A DNA stretch of 23,113 nucleotides, from positions 1 to 23,113 of the IMG/VR virus record IMGVR_UViG_3300020405_000023. One strand, given 5' to 3'. Shown one piece after another: positions 1 to 7,695 of this stretch. The first letter of the stretch is position 1, and each line of letters begins with the position of its first letter. The position numbers were made by a program, and so were the translations under genes. The notes under the pieces are model-generated. The model did no database searches, was not told where the DNA came from, and worked only from the letters and a program-made list of their open reading frames with translations. This DNA is from a virus.

Positions 1-604
1 CTAAGTATATACCACCACCTAAATAAAGATTTGAAAATCTTTGAGTAGCACCACCTAAAGCTGTTGCATTATCATCAGTGCCAGCACTATTTGTTGTAGG
101 CACTATTGCCCCACTTCCAAATCTTAAACCCTTGTGATTTGAAGCAACACTATTGATGAATATATCATTTGTTGATGAAGCAATACCAATATTCCCTATG
201 GAAGTGCCATCTTTCTGTAAATCAATAATAGCACCATCACTTGTGGCTCTATCAACTGTAAGAGCAGTTGCACCATCTTTAGCAACAGTAATAGCGTTAT
301 CAAACGTACCACCATCTGCTTTACTTACAGTGTCTGCGGCACTAAACGCATCAAAAACTATTATTTCTACGAGGTCATCAACTGACGCTCCTTGAGCTAA
401 AACAATAGCTGTGCCACTTGTAGATGTGTAGTCGGCATCACCTAACTTTACACCATTTTGATATACGTCAACAAAGTTAGAGTCTGTGTAACTTAATGTT
501 GCACCTTCTGATCCTGCACCACTGAAACTAGTTTGCCCAGCCGTAGCAGTATAAGTGTGCTTTCTTCTAACTCCAAACTGTGGGCTGACTCCTATGTATG
601 GCAT
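1..604 (-). CDS. Tail fibre-type protein, 5' part (runs off left edge)
   Basis: Open frame from an ATG at 604 to the window edge: 201 residues, no stop reached. The N-terminus begins MPYIGVSP, followed by a segment with VDVYQNGVKLGDADY and a run of short beta-type stretches ending in VEIIVFDAF. The same plan (MPY-[IL]-G, V-DG/NGV, hydrophobic end) opens the gene at 1662-2741, so this is probably a shared anchoring module for fibres. The rest is Ser/Thr/Gly/Ala-rich with NDIFINSVASNHKGLRFG and an AGTDDNATALGGATQRFSNL segment, typical of phage fibre shafts leading to a receptor-binding or chaperone tip. The tip is outside the window. AAGGGG lies just upstream of the start, and the preceding gene stops at 608. 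Virion fibre role is inferred from composition and position; the exact family is unknown. Confidence 0.75.
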   Translation of the reverse strand, partial: MPYIGVSPQFGVRRKHTYTATAGQTSFSGAGSEGATLSYTDSNFVDVYQNGVKLGDADYTSTSGTAIVLAQGASVDDLVEIIVFDAFSAADTVSKADGGTFDNAITVAKDGATALTVDRATSDGAIIDLQKDGTSIGNIGIASSTNDIFINSVASNHKGLRFGSGAIVPTTNSAGTDDNATALGGATQRFSNLYLGGGIYL

Positions 605-607
605 TAT

Positions 608-859
608 TTACACCCCTTGCGATTCCAAATGTTTTTTATAAGCAGTTTTAATTTCATTTGTATGAACTGCATTGCATATTGCTTTTACTTCTGCACTTTC
701 ATTGCTTATGTCTGCATCAGGTGCTACTGTATGTCTGTTAAAACTTCTACTTATTTCTGTACCATCTCTTTTAATAACTGTAGCAGTTCTTACTTGAATT
801 ATTTTATAATCACCAACAATTTCAAATTTATCTTGTATTGTTTCTTCTGTTAACGCCAT
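608..859 (-). CDS. Conserved small phage protein in fibre cluster, unknown function
   Basis: 83 residues starting MALTEETIQDK. It looks like a compact soluble alpha/beta protein: a beta-rich first half (FEIVGDYKIIQVRTATVIKR) and a helical, charged C-terminal half (SAEVKAICNAVHTNEIKTAYKK). No signal peptide or membrane segment. I recognise this type from marine phage genomes, where it sits among tail fibre genes, but I know no function. It lies between two fibre-type genes: 10 bases separate it from the gene upstream, and only 3 bases lie between its stop and the start of the partial fibre gene. A tail-associated or fibre-assembly role is inferred from context only. Confidence 0.75.
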   Translation of the reverse strand: MALTEETIQDKFEIVGDYKIIQVRTATVIKRDGTEISRSFNRHTVAPDADISNESAEVKAICNAVHTNEIKTAYKKHLESQGV

Positions 860-869
860 TAATTACTCC

Positions 870-1370
870 TTAAACAAAATATAATATATGAAAATCTATT
901 CTTGCTCCACTAACAGCGGCACAAGTTAAAGCACTACCACCAGCATTAGCTCCACCAATAAAAGAAACATCAGCAGCGGCATTTGCAATAAGAGGTCTTA
1001 AATTGTCATTTATATAAGTAGCAGACATACTAGTATAACTTATATTTCCTCCACCAAGATAATATCCGTCTATAGTCGATGAAAAAGGTAAACTAAGATT
1101 AAGAGGATTGGAATTACTGTTAGAACCTACAGTTATAGAAGCTTGCACTGCAACTAATCTTCCTATTTTAGTATAATGTGATCTATTATTTGTTATACTC
1201 GCTTGTCCACTAACCTCTACAAATGTATGAGTGCCTTCTTCATAATCATCAAGTAAATTAGATGATGTAGCAGAAGTTACACCAAGATGAACACCTTTAC
1301 TTGCTGTGCTAAAAGTAATATTTTCATCAAGATTACCTAAACCTTCTCCTATTACTTTTGTTAATGCCAT
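870..1370 (-). CDS. Fibre/minor virion protein with LDDYEEGT motif
   Basis: 166 residues. Near the N-terminus is LDDYEEGTHTF, followed about 20 residues later by YTKIGRLVAVQASITV. This pair (L-DDYEEGT...Y-KIGR-V) is a signature I know from many phage tail fibre and minor structural proteins, usually marking a beta-sandwich tip domain. The remainder is Gly/Ser/Ala-rich beta-type sequence ending in an aromatic strand (RIDFHILYFV), as expected for a trimerising tip. It follows the gene at 1374-1646 by 3 bases and is followed by the 83-residue protein at 608-859. Receptor binding is inferred; the motif is seen directly. Confidence 0.75.
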   Translation of the reverse strand: MALTKVIGEGLGNLDENITFSTASKGVHLGVTSATSSNLLDDYEEGTHTFVEVSGQASITNNRSHYTKIGRLVAVQASITVGSNSNSNPLNLSLPFSSTIDGYYLGGGNISYTSMSATYINDNLRPLIANAAADVSFIGGANAGGSALTCAAVSGARIDFHILYFV

Positions 1371-1373
1371 TCT

Positions 1374-1646
1374 TTACTCTCCGATACCTTTAGATCTATT
1401 ATCTTCAACATTTTTTGCAGTATCTACAACTTTTAAAGTGTATGCTTGTGTTACTTGTGCATCAGTACCTACAGCTAATGCAATCGATTTTTCATTACAA
1501 TGTGCAACTAATTTTGCTATAATTTCTTCTTGAGCCACTCTAGCTCTATTGTGTATTGCATTATCACACCAATCTTGAACTGAATAAGACGCATACTCTA
1601 AACATTTTGTTTGAGTGTCTGTTAATTTAACTGTAATGTCTGCCAT
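1374..1646 (-). CDS. Conserved helical phage protein in fibre cluster
   Basis: 90 residues, mostly helical: LTDTQTKCLEYASYSVQDW, then a helix with NRARVAQEEIIAKLVAHCNE and a C-terminal stretch with VTQAYTLKVVDTAKNVED. The pattern of an N-terminal LTD-E/Q-LEY segment, a W near residue 27 and NRARxAxEEI is one I know from structural regions of marine phages. No enzymatic motif, signal or membrane segment is seen. It sits between the C1q-like fibre (1662-2741) and the LDDYEEGT protein. It could be a tail-fibre assembly factor or a small virion component. Function is not known. Confidence 0.75.
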   Translation of the reverse strand: MADITVKLTDTQTKCLEYASYSVQDWCDNAIHNRARVAQEEIIAKLVAHCNEKSIALAVGTDAQVTQAYTLKVVDTAKNVEDNRSKGIGE

Positions 1647-1661
1647 TTATTTTTCTCCTAA

Positions 1662-2741
1662 TTAAGCCACTAAAAACCCAGAAAAAGCCGTATAAAGATT
1701 TGAGGAATCTGCATATATTCCCGAACCCTGTACATAAATTGAAGCGTGATCGTTTGCACTAAGATAAACAGCAGAAGAAGCAGAAACTGCTGGATAAGTA
1801 TTACCAGCACCATTACTGTTATTTTCATACGCTATCATTATATAACCGCTTCCATTTATAAGAAGATTAACTGATACAGTTTGAGTGCCGACAGAACCTC
1901 CATTATATCCAAAACCAACAAAATTAAATTGATAAAATCCAGATACTGGAGCAGTAAATCTGCCAGTAGAAGTGCTATAATGACTACCCTGATTTACAGC
2001 AACTGTTTGAAATTTTATAACTTGCCCAGTCTCCCATGTATTACCATTATTTCCAGCATTACTTCTAGCTTGAAAATGAGGTTGGTTTGGTGCTACTACA
2101 CGACCACTACCATCAATATGAAGATAACCACTTCCTCCTGCTCCAAGATATAAAAAATCGGTGTTGTGGTCATAACTAATATATCCACGATATCTTGCGT
2201 CTCCCGATGTTCCATCTGCAAAAGCTAAATACCCTCTATGTGTAGTGCTATTTACAATCGTCATACCACCTTCGTCTCCAGCAGTAACAACAAAATCATC
2301 TGAATAATAATTACTAGGAGTTGTAGTATTAACACCTACTTTATCAAGAGCAGCATCTACTTTTAAAGTGTCTGTGCCTCCCGTATTTACAGTTACATCA
2401 CCAGTAACAGTTACATTACCAGTAAACGTACCTGTTGACGCACTTAACGCACCATTATTTGGATGACTTACTGTACCCACTGTCCTAAATAAGTAATACA
2501 CAAAAATGTTATTACCAGAATTATTTGATGGTGCGCCTGTAAATGTAAGTGTAGTTCCGTTACTTACTGCATACGCTACAGATGGTTCTTGTATAACACC
2601 ATCTACAGATACAAGTATGTCTTCATCAGAACCTACTGCATGATCTAATGTAAATGCAGTTGTAGAACCATCACCAGAAAATTGTGTCGCCGCCTTTGCT
2701 GCTACAAATCTATTTCCTGCTGTGTTACCTAAATACGGCAT
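1662..2741 (-). CDS. Tail fibre with C-terminal C1q-like domain
   Basis: 359 residues in three parts. Residues 1-95 (MPYLGNTAGN..., LVSVDGVIQEPSVAY, NNIFVYYLF) match the plan of the N-terminus of the fibre at 1-604 and probably anchor it. Residues about 95-225 form a shaft with repeated GTFTGNVTVTGDVTV-type strands, DKVGVNTTTPS and LYLGAGGSGYLHIDGSG. Residues about 235-359 look like a C1q/TNF-type jelly roll: GRFTAPVSGFYQFNF, VSVNLLINGS, SSAVYLSANDHASIYVQG and a C-terminal FSGFLVA strand. C1q-like tips trimerise and commonly bind ligands, so this is a candidate receptor-binding protein. Its start overlaps the stop of 2741-3097 (TAATG). Confidence 0.8.
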   Translation of the reverse strand: MPYLGNTAGNRFVAAKAATQFSGDGSTTAFTLDHAVGSDEDILVSVDGVIQEPSVAYAVSNGTTLTFTGAPSNNSGNNIFVYYLFRTVGTVSHPNNGALSASTGTFTGNVTVTGDVTVNTGGTDTLKVDAALDKVGVNTTTPSNYYSDDFVVTAGDEGGMTIVNSTTHRGYLAFADGTSGDARYRGYISYDHNTDFLYLGAGGSGYLHIDGSGRVVAPNQPHFQARSNAGNNGNTWETGQVIKFQTVAVNQGSHYSTSTGRFTAPVSGFYQFNFVGFGYNGGSVGTQTVSVNLLINGSGYIMIAYENNSNGAGNTYPAVSASSAVYLSANDHASIYVQGSGIYADSSNLYTAFSGFLVA

Positions 2742-3097
2742 TATGTGATCTCCATATAACTCATGGTTACTGATAGCTTATCTGCAACAGAACAATCTAT
2801 CTTTATTATATCTCCTACATTCAAAACTATCTTATTTCCCGACATGATCTCAACTGATGACCCAACTGGCACTGGTATGTCTTTCACTATATGAGCCGTG
2901 GTGTTTTGTGTTTGAGATGTTTGTGTCGTTGTACTTACAAGTTGCACTGTTCCAGTAACTTGTGCAGTATGTACATTTGCTAGTGTTAATCCTAATACAA
3001 TAATTGTGCTACCAGTTTGAACTGTATAAAGAGTTTCTGGCGATCCAGCACTGGCTGGAGCAACATCTCTTGTAATTACTTTGAATGTATTTGCCAT
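2741..3097 (-). CDS. Small beta-rich virion-region protein
   Basis: 118 residues beginning MANTFKVITRD. The sequence is beta-rich, with many Thr, Val and Gln: ETLYTVQTGSTIIVLGLTLAN, a Thr/Gln-rich middle, then VPVGSSVEIMSGNKIVLNVGD and a C-terminal strand ending in MSYMEIT. No Cys, membrane segment or catalytic motif. This is the kind of single-domain beta-sandwich protein found in phage tail and head-completion regions. It resembles small proteins in marine phage clusters, but I cannot name a family. It is coupled to the C1q-like fibre by a TAATG overlap and lies 4 bases after the fibre at 3102-4226. Confidence 0.7.
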   Translation of the reverse strand: MANTFKVITRDVAPASAGSPETLYTVQTGSTIIVLGLTLANVHTAQVTGTVQLVSTTTQTSQTQNTTAHIVKDIPVPVGSSVEIMSGNKIVLNVGDIIKIDCSVADKLSVTMSYMEIT

Positions 3098-3101
3098 GTC
3101 A

Positions 3102-4226
3102 TTATCCTAACGCTATTGCTAAAGCTGTAGCCTCATCTGCTGCTGCCGAAGCAGTTGTTGCACCTATGTCAGACAGTACTTCTGATGCACTTCTGCTCTC
3201 TAAACCATTTGCAGTAAATCTTGCAAACTCATCATCTGCCACACTAGAACTATCTATCTTCACTGCGTTTGTGTTTGATATACCAAAAGTTAATGAGGCT
3301 TGACCACCAATATCACTTAATACTTCAGATGCACTTCTGCCCTCTATCGATGTTCCATCTACACGCAAGAAATCATTGTCAACTACACCTGATGTAAACA
3401 CTGGTACATTTGTATTTGATATACCAGTAGCTGCAACTGCCGCTGTGCCTAACCCTAATGTTGTTCTTTGAGCGGCTGCATCTGCATCATCAAGCAATGC
3501 CTTACCTGCTGCTGTTAAATCATATGTTGATGCTGTTCCTGATCCAGTAAATTGTATGCCTTTGTCTGCGGCTGATGTTAAACCAGCTAGTGCTTGTAGT
3601 TCTGCATCTAATCTTGCATTTGCTACAGTTCCAGATAGCTGAGAAGCATCAATAGTTTTATTTGTTAATGTGTCTGTGGTCGCTCTACCAACAATAGTGT
3701 CTGTGGTTGCAGGAAGAGTTAATGTGGTATTACCCGCAAAGTCAGAGTGTGCTGGTGCTTTTAACGCTGCGTAGTGTGCGTTAGAAAACTCACAATACAT
3801 CCTAAGTTCTGATTGTGCTCCAGTGTTTTTAAGTTCTATTACACCACCATTAACAGTAAGATCGTCACCTATGGACAGATCTGCACCTAATGTTGCATTA
3901 CCACTGGCATCTAAAAACACTGATTTGGAAGCTGGTATTGTACAAAATATTGTTTTTGTACCAGAACTAAAGTTTACAGCACTATCACTATTCGAGCTAC
4001 TTATAACGGTTGTTCTAGCTAAAGTGCTAGAGTCGCTATTGAGTGTTCCTAATCCTACCTCAAACTCTGATGTGCCAGGTAGTGTAACTGCGTAGTATGT
4101 AGTATTACTGTTTCCGACACCAGCAGCAAAAGTTTCAAATCCAGTAACTGCACCAGCCAGTGTAAGTGTGCCAGTGCCAGTTGTGGTTGTTGTTTCTTTT
4201 ACTCTGTCGTTTAATACTAATGCCAT
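3102..4226 (-). CDS. Tail fibre protein with internal repeats
   Basis: 374 residues. The N-terminal segment ([70 protein letters not shown]) is a module I recognise from the start of many phage fibre or baseplate-associated proteins. A middle shaft includes [20 protein letters not shown] followed by NKTID, a classic fibre shaft motif. The C-terminal third contains two imperfect repeats of about 40 residues spaced 47 residues apart, each ending [11 protein letters not shown] (residues about 268-307 and 315-355). The end is Ala-rich and abrupt (TALAIALG), with no obvious tip or chaperone domain, so it may be an adaptor fibre on which other tips assemble. It overlaps the upstream gene at 4226. 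Confidence 0.8.
   Translation of the reverse strand: MALVLNDRVKETTTTTGTGTLTLAGAVTGFETFAAGVGNSNTTYYAVTLPGTSEFEVGLGTLNSDSSTLARTTVISSSNSDSAVNFSSGTKTIFCTIPASKSVFLDASGNATLGADLSIGDDLTVNGGVIELKNTGAQSELRMYCEFSNAHYAALKAPAHSDFAGNTTLTLPATTDTIVGRATTDTLTNKTIDASQLSGTVANARLDAELQALAGLTSAADKGIQFTGSGTASTYDLTAAGKALLDDADAAAQRTTLGLGTAAVAATGISNTNVPVFTSGVVDNDFLRVDGTSIEGRSASEVLSDIGGQASLTFGISNTNAVKIDSSSVADDEFARFTANGLESRSASEVLSDIGATTASAAADEATALAIALG
3162..3425 (-). repeat. Two-copy coding repeat in fibre gene
   Basis: Two direct in-frame copies, about 3306-3425 and 3162-3284, spaced 141 bases. Each encodes GISNTN..., a D-[DE]-F-[LA]-R segment and [11 protein letters not shown]. They are diverged at the DNA level, so this is an old duplication or a structural repeat rather than a recent slip. 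Confidence 0.7.
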
Positions 4227-4657
4227 TATTTAAGCTCTATTGTTAAGTTACCTGCATTAATTCTAAATATATCACCACTTGCTATTGCCTTACTTGCATC
4301 TAATGCACCAACAAATAATATATTACCACTGCTAGATGCGTCTGCAAGAAATACATGTGTGATAGTATTGTTTGTGCCACCAGATGCTGGAAACTCAATA
4401 TTAGCTGCATTGACTGCTGTTTGTGTGTCTGTTGAATCTGAACCTATTGTAGTCCAGTTCGCTGCGGTAACTTGTTGTCTTGCATAGTTAGTAAAGGTTG
4501 CCTCTGTTAAGGAACCAGTTTCTGCTGCACTTACTGCCGTTGCAAGTCCTACATAAATACTATCACCAGGTGATGAAAAACTAAGAGAGTTGTTTTTAAA
4601 TATAAAATGTAATAATCGTCTCTCTAGATAATTGGTTGCTGCATTTGCTGTTGCCAT
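4226..4657 (-). CDS. Tail fibre-like protein, Gp80-type
   Basis: 143 residues. The N-terminal helix has [19 protein letters not shown], followed by [18 protein letters not shown], a segment with [15 protein letters not shown], then [41 protein letters not shown] and a final [13 protein letters not shown]. This order (N-terminal 'YLE..ll..i', 'vyvgL.t', 'YAR..v', 'f..a....iTh..l.da..Gn.lf.g.l', 'f.i.ag.l.i') is the phage tail-fibre Gp80-type fold I know from many siphoviruses and podoviruses. Full length for that family. It follows the adaptor at 4667-5314 by 9 bases and overlaps the fibre gene downstream (TAATG). Probably a small tail-tip or fibre-base protein. Confidence 0.75.
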   Translation of the reverse strand: MATANAATNYLERRLLHFIFKNNSLSFSSPGDSIYVGLATAVSAAETGSLTEATFTNYARQQVTAANWTTIGSDSTDTQTAVNAANIEFPASGGTNNTITHVFLADASSSGNILFVGALDASKAIASGDIFRINAGNLTIELK

Positions 4658-4666
4658 TTTCTACTC

Positions 4667-5314
4667 CTATGTTCTTGGTCTGGCGGGTAAACCAACTCTG
4701 TTTGCGTCTGTATTCTCTCTTGCTTCTCCTAAATCTTTCAAGCGTTCCATATATTGCAAGTATGTATTATTATAGTTTTGAATAACATCTGTCTCGCCCT
4801 TCATAAAAGTATAAGCTTCAATCAAAGATCCGTATAACAAAGCAAAAGGAGCATTAGTGCTAATCCAAGTGGTGCCACTATCCGCCCCTGCTGTTATACT
4901 AGTGGGTCTATAATAGTAATGTAATTCTATTGTGTAATTACTATTTGGTGTTGGCGCTAACATGAAATTGTTTTCATCAAATCTTGCATAATATTTTGGA
5001 AGTCCAGTTGTTGAGGCCGCTGGCGTATATTCTCTTAAATAATTAACATCTTTTTGCAGTAAAAAACTTTCAGACCCAGCCGTTGTTATTTGTAAAGAAA
5101 AAGATGCAAGATAGTCACTAGGAACCGTTAAAAACTGATCTGATGAAGTCAAAGCACTCGTTACATTTTTTCTAAATATATCTAGATCTACACTTTTGAA
5201 TATTTTTTCTTCTGCTGCTTTTATAAAATTATTTAAATTGTTAACAAAAGTAGTTTCACTATTATCTGTGTAATCTTGTATTGCTGTTTTTAATGTTGCT
5301 AACGTAAAACTCAT
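4667..5314 (-). CDS. Adaptor-type head-tail connector protein
   Basis: 215 residues from the ATG at 5314, right after the stop of the upstream gene (5316); an in-frame GTG at 5323 is an alternative start. The N-terminus MSFTLATLKTAIQDYTDN, a helix NNFIKAAEEKIFKSVDLD, then beta stretches (DQFLTVPSDYLASFSLQI), a P-KYYARFDENNFMLAP segment, ELHYYYRP and a helical C-terminal region (APFALLYGSLIEAYTFMKGE) match the SU10/P22-type adaptor proteins of marine phages. Such proteins form a 12-subunit ring under the portal and receive the tail. A second, distantly similar protein is at 5819-6487. The assignment rests on motif order and position, not a search. Confidence 0.75.
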   Translation of the reverse strand: MSFTLATLKTAIQDYTDNSETTFVNNLNNFIKAAEEKIFKSVDLDIFRKNVTSALTSSDQFLTVPSDYLASFSLQITTAGSESFLLQKDVNYLREYTPAASTTGLPKYYARFDENNFMLAPTPNSNYTIELHYYYRPTSITAGADSGTTWISTNAPFALLYGSLIEAYTFMKGETDVIQNYNNTYLQYMERLKDLGEARENTDANRVGLPARPRT

Positions 5315-5315
5315 A

Positions 5316-5819
5316 TCATGCACTCACCGTTGTTGGCCCAGCTGTAGCTCGACTACCGCCCCCTACAATACCTCCTATTGTAGCCGTTTGTCCATTAGCT
5401 GTAAATGTATAAGTATCTGTTGTTACAACCGTAATACTGTAGCCAGCAGATTGTTCTAATACAGCCTTTGTAAAACCATCAAAGCCATTCACTGTTCTAA
5501 ATCTAACAGTGTCACCCGTAGTTCTACCATGACCAAACTCTCTTACCGTTATTACGCCTGACCCTGAAGAACTAGATATAAAAGGATTTAAAACTAAAAG
5601 AACTTCTACGTCATTTTCTGTTCTGCTAGGCCTAGCATCTCGTAAAGCTTCAGCATCTGAAACGGTTCTAAAAGGGCCTAATTGGGGATGTTTGGCTTCA
5701 AATTCATCAGGACCCACTAAAGAACCGTTCCATTCCTTTTTTAGATCACGGTATCTATATTTCATACCTGATCTATCCGATATACCAAAAGCGTGTTTAC
5801 CTGTTGCAAATCTTGCCAT
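5316..5819 (-). CDS. Conserved virion-region protein (MARFATGKHAFGISDRSG type)
   Basis: 167 residues. The first 60 residues are strongly patterned: MARFATGKHAFGISDRSG, KYRYRDLKKEWNGSLVG, DEFEAKHPQLGP. This part is nearly invariant in marine phage homologues I remember. The C-terminal 90 residues form a Gly/Thr-rich beta domain (GVITVREFGHGRTTGDTVRF, TKAVLEQSAGYSITVVT, TYTFTANGQTATIGG) like a small immunoglobulin-type sandwich ending GGGSRATAGPTTVSA. It lies between the two adaptor-type genes, so a head-tail completion or decoration protein is likely. The function has not been established as far as I know. It starts inside the upstream stop (TAATG at 5819). Confidence 0.75.
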   Translation of the reverse strand: MARFATGKHAFGISDRSGMKYRYRDLKKEWNGSLVGPDEFEAKHPQLGPFRTVSDAEALRDARPSRTENDVEVLLVLNPFISSSSGSGVITVREFGHGRTTGDTVRFRTVNGFDGFTKAVLEQSAGYSITVVTTDTYTFTANGQTATIGGIVGGGSRATAGPTTVSA

Positions 5820-6487
5820 TAATTAGACCTCAAATAAGCATATTGTGGACTTACAGTAAAGCTTGATCTATCACGATCTTCTCCCATCGCTCGTTCAAAC
5901 TCTTCCTCGTAAATAGCTTTTAACATTTGTGTTCTTTGAGGTGCTTTTTTCAAAGAGAGATAATAGGCTAATCCTGCCGTTAAACAAGGGTAAAATCTAA
6001 ACGGAACATCCATAGTATTAACTTGAGAATCTACGTCTTCTATTCTTGTTAAAGCATCATAATGTATAACATCCGTGCTGTTCTCAGGGGTCGGCCATAT
6101 TTTTAAATTAGGAGTTATCTGACGATCTAAAAAAAATTGTGTGGGTCTACCTGTGGTGCTCTTGTTAGGAACGGCTAAATCATCTGATCTACTTACTCTA
6201 TTCATAGAAAAATCTGTGCCAGAACGTCTTACAACTAAATTTAAAATATCTATCACATCCGTTGCTAAGGAATATTCTCTAGTTCCAGAAGTAAGAGCTT
6301 GCGTTCTTTGTGTTATAGTCCATTGATTTAGACCTCTGTTTGCCCACTCTGCAAACATCAGATTTAAGGATCTTCTAGCTGTAGTTAAATCATAACCTGT
6401 TCTTATTTCTAAACCACATCTTTCATAGGCTTCTTCTACATATTCTGCGGCATCAGGTTCAAAGTTTGTTGAATTAGATGTTGCCAT
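5819..6487 (-). CDS. Head-tail connector / tail-tube-A-like protein
   Basis: 222 residues, highly charged and helical at the start: DAAEYVEEAYERCGLEIRTG, then LTTARRSLNLMFAEWANRGLN with the W-T-I segment. Next are beta strands (TREYSLATDVIDILNLVVRR, PTQFFLDRQITPNLKIWPTP, VIHYDALTRIEDV) and the helical end (FRFYPCLTAGLAYYLSLKKA, RTQMLKAIYEEEFERAMGED). The A..a.eacg......g......Rrslnlm..eWan.g..lW pattern is typical of gp4/TTPA-like connector proteins. It probably forms a ring below the portal. An ATG at 6487 sits 1 base past the stop of 6489-6863, and it overlaps the downstream gene by TAATG. Confidence 0.75.
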   Translation of the reverse strand: MATSNSTNFEPDAAEYVEEAYERCGLEIRTGYDLTTARRSLNLMFAEWANRGLNQWTITQRTQALTSGTREYSLATDVIDILNLVVRRSGTDFSMNRVSRSDDLAVPNKSTTGRPTQFFLDRQITPNLKIWPTPENSTDVIHYDALTRIEDVDSQVNTMDVPFRFYPCLTAGLAYYLSLKKAPQRTQMLKAIYEEEFERAMGEDRDRSSFTVSPQYAYLRSN

Positions 6488-6488
6488 A

Positions 6489-6863
6489 TCATGTCCTTAC
6501 TTTTGTTTTTTTACGTCTATCAGACATAACAACACCACAACCTCTTGCAACAATAGTTCCTTTTTCTGTCTTGCCATTATAAGGTCTTTTAGCTTTAGTT
6601 GACGTTACTGCTCCGCCTGATCCCATTTTTTTAACCTTTGCAGGTTTAGTGTTTGCAACAAAAGTTTTACCTTTTGCGCCCTCTCTTTTCTTTTTACGAG
6701 CTGTTGCAGCTCGTTGTGACTTAGTTAAGCTGTTGGCTTTTGATCTAGGCAAACACCTATCAGGATTTTTTTTATCCTTTGAAGTCCCACATTTTCCCTT
6801 GATTTTCCCATCAGTTCCTATGCGAACCCAATCTTGTTTTACCCAATCTTTAAGTGCACCCAT
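6489..6863 (-). CDS. Small Lys/Arg-rich virion-region protein
   Basis: 124 residues, about a quarter Lys or Arg. The N-terminus MGALKDWVKQDWVRIG, then KGKCGTSKDKKNPDRCLPRS with two Cys, and SLTKSQRAATARKKKREG. The middle has KKMGSGGAVTSTKAKRPYNG, and the end has VARGCGVVMSDRRKKTKVRT. I recognise the type from marine phages (related in pattern to the DUF6321-like protein at 7695-7979) but know no role. The paired Cys could bind a metal or form a disulphide. The strong positive charge fits binding of packaged DNA. It starts within the TAATG overlap with 6863-7090. Confidence 0.75.
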   Translation of the reverse strand: MGALKDWVKQDWVRIGTDGKIKGKCGTSKDKKNPDRCLPRSKANSLTKSQRAATARKKKREGAKGKTFVANTKPAKVKKMGSGGAVTSTKAKRPYNGKTEKGTIVARGCGVVMSDRRKKTKVRT

Positions 6864-7090
6864 TATTTTTTACCTTTTGCGCCTTTAGCATAATTAGGAT
6901 CTTTACAATACTTTGAAGCAGCCATATTTGCATATGCGCTTGGATATGTATCAAAAGTTCTTTTAGCCCAAGCTTTTCCAGCAGGACAAATTTTACTTCC
7001 TTTAGATTTTTTTGAGGCAGCTCCACCCCTTTTAAAATAAGTAACATTTAATTTAGAAGGTTTGGGTCCTGTTCTTACTACAGATGTCAT
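6863..7090 (-). CDS. Small basic protein, ICPAGKAWAKRTF type
   Basis: 75 residues, very basic. Main motif: ICPAGKAWAKRTFDTYPSAY followed by ANMAASKYCKDPNYAKG, with Cys 35 and Cys 62 roughly 27 residues apart and conserved aromatic positions. The N-terminal half includes LNVTYFKRGGAASKKSKG, and the C-terminus is GAKGKK. I recognise this motif from marine phage gene clusters next to connector genes but know no function. It overlaps its upstream neighbour by ATGA at 7087-7090 and its downstream neighbour by TAATG, so it belongs to the same tightly coupled series of basic proteins. Confidence 0.75.
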   Translation of the reverse strand: MTSVVRTGPKPSKLNVTYFKRGGAASKKSKGSKICPAGKAWAKRTFDTYPSAYANMAASKYCKDPNYAKGAKGKK

Positions 7091-7374
7091 GTTTTCCTCG
7101 CTTTCCTAATCTGTTCTTTACCTTTTTTAAAAATATTAGCCACTTTATTTTTTTTCATAACCTTTGCTCTTTGCTCACCAACAGTAAGTATTTGTATCTT
7201 TCTCGCAAATGGTTTATCAATTCTTTTAACTTTCGCAACTGTTGCTCTTGCGTCTGCTTCTGTGGCAAACTTGATACTAACGGTGTCTTTTGGATTCTCA
7301 TCCGTGTATAATCTTCTACCCGAACCTTTTGGTTTTTTTCCCGTTCCAATTTTAGGATCTTTTTCTTTTGCCAT
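7087..7374 (-). CDS. Small basic protein, GRRLYTDENPKDTV type
   Basis: 95 residues, strongly basic. Key motif near residue 15-32: KPKGSGRRLYTDENPKDTVS followed by IKFATEADARATVAKVKRI. The rest is a helical, Lys-rich tail (QRAKVMKKNKVANIFKKGKE, IRKARKT). The GSGRRLYTDENPKDT motif occurs in many marine phage proteins in my memory, with unknown role. The start codon at 7374 lies inside the 3' end of the 44-residue gene at 7352-7486. Possible DNA-associated virion protein by charge and neighbourhood. Confidence 0.72.
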   Translation of the reverse strand: MAKEKDPKIGTGKKPKGSGRRLYTDENPKDTVSIKFATEADARATVAKVKRIDKPFARKIQILTVGEQRAKVMKKNKVANIFKKGKEQIRKARKT

Positions 7375-7486
7375 TTTTTAATAATCCAGATAATACTTTC
7401 GATTGACCCGCGTGAGCTTTTGAAGCTTTTTTTAATTTATTTGCAACTGTTTTAATTTTTCGTTTTGCTTTTCCTGTTAATACCAT
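7352..7486 (-). CDS. 44-residue basic mini-protein
   Basis: A short gene of 45 codons with an ATG at 7486 that shares TAATG with the stop of the upstream gene. The product is nearly all one basic amphipathic helix: MVLTGKAKRKIKTVANKLKK, then ASKAHAGQSKVLSGLLKNGK and RKRS. It ends 23 bases inside the next gene. The 'LKKASKAHAGQSK-L' segment is one I have seen in small marine phage proteins. Tight coupling on both sides supports that it is real. Function unknown; nucleic-acid binding is possible from charge alone. Confidence 0.6.
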   Translation of the reverse strand: MVLTGKAKRKIKTVANKLKKASKAHAGQSKVLSGLLKNGKRKRS

Positions 7487-7695
7487 TAGTTACTCATTCC
7501 TATAAATATAGACACAATTCCTATCAACTGTAAAACAGCTCCAAAAATAATAGCCCATATACGGGCATCAATCTTATCTATTTGTTTTTGTAAATGCGTT
7601 AAATGATTGCTCTCAAGACGATCCATCGTATCTTCAAGAATAGCCATTCTCTTATCTAAATCATGCATAAAATCTTTTTCTCTTTTAGTAGCCAT
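7486..7695 (-). CDS. XhlA-like coiled-coil membrane protein
   Basis: 69 residues from the ATG at 7695, which shares TAATG with the upstream stop; an in-frame ATG at 7707 would add 4 residues. The N-terminal two thirds form a charged coiled-coil helix (REKDFMHDLDKRMAILEDTM, DRLESNHLTHLQKQIDKID). One hydrophobic segment follows: IWAIIFGAVLQLIGIVSIFI. This is the layout of the haemolysin XhlA family, small proteins that cooperate with holins at the inner membrane. A lysis-accessory role is therefore possible, although the recognised holin lies 5.5 kb upstream. A membrane-anchored structural role cannot be excluded. Confidence 0.7.
   Translation of the reverse strand: MATKREKDFMHDLDKRMAILEDTMDRLESNHLTHLQKQIDKIDARIWAIIFGAVLQLIGIVSIFIGMSN

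Noticed and set aside
533-853. Plus-strand frame of 106 codons with many Phe/Tyr/Cys.
   Set aside because: Antisense shadow of the minus-strand genes at 1-604 and 608-859, whose sequences are recognisable phage types.
6850-7349. Alternate minus-strand frames of 64-65 codons in the basic-protein region.
   Set aside because: They lie inside stronger frames with recognisable motifs and have no own ribosome-binding site; typical shadows of Lys-rich genes.
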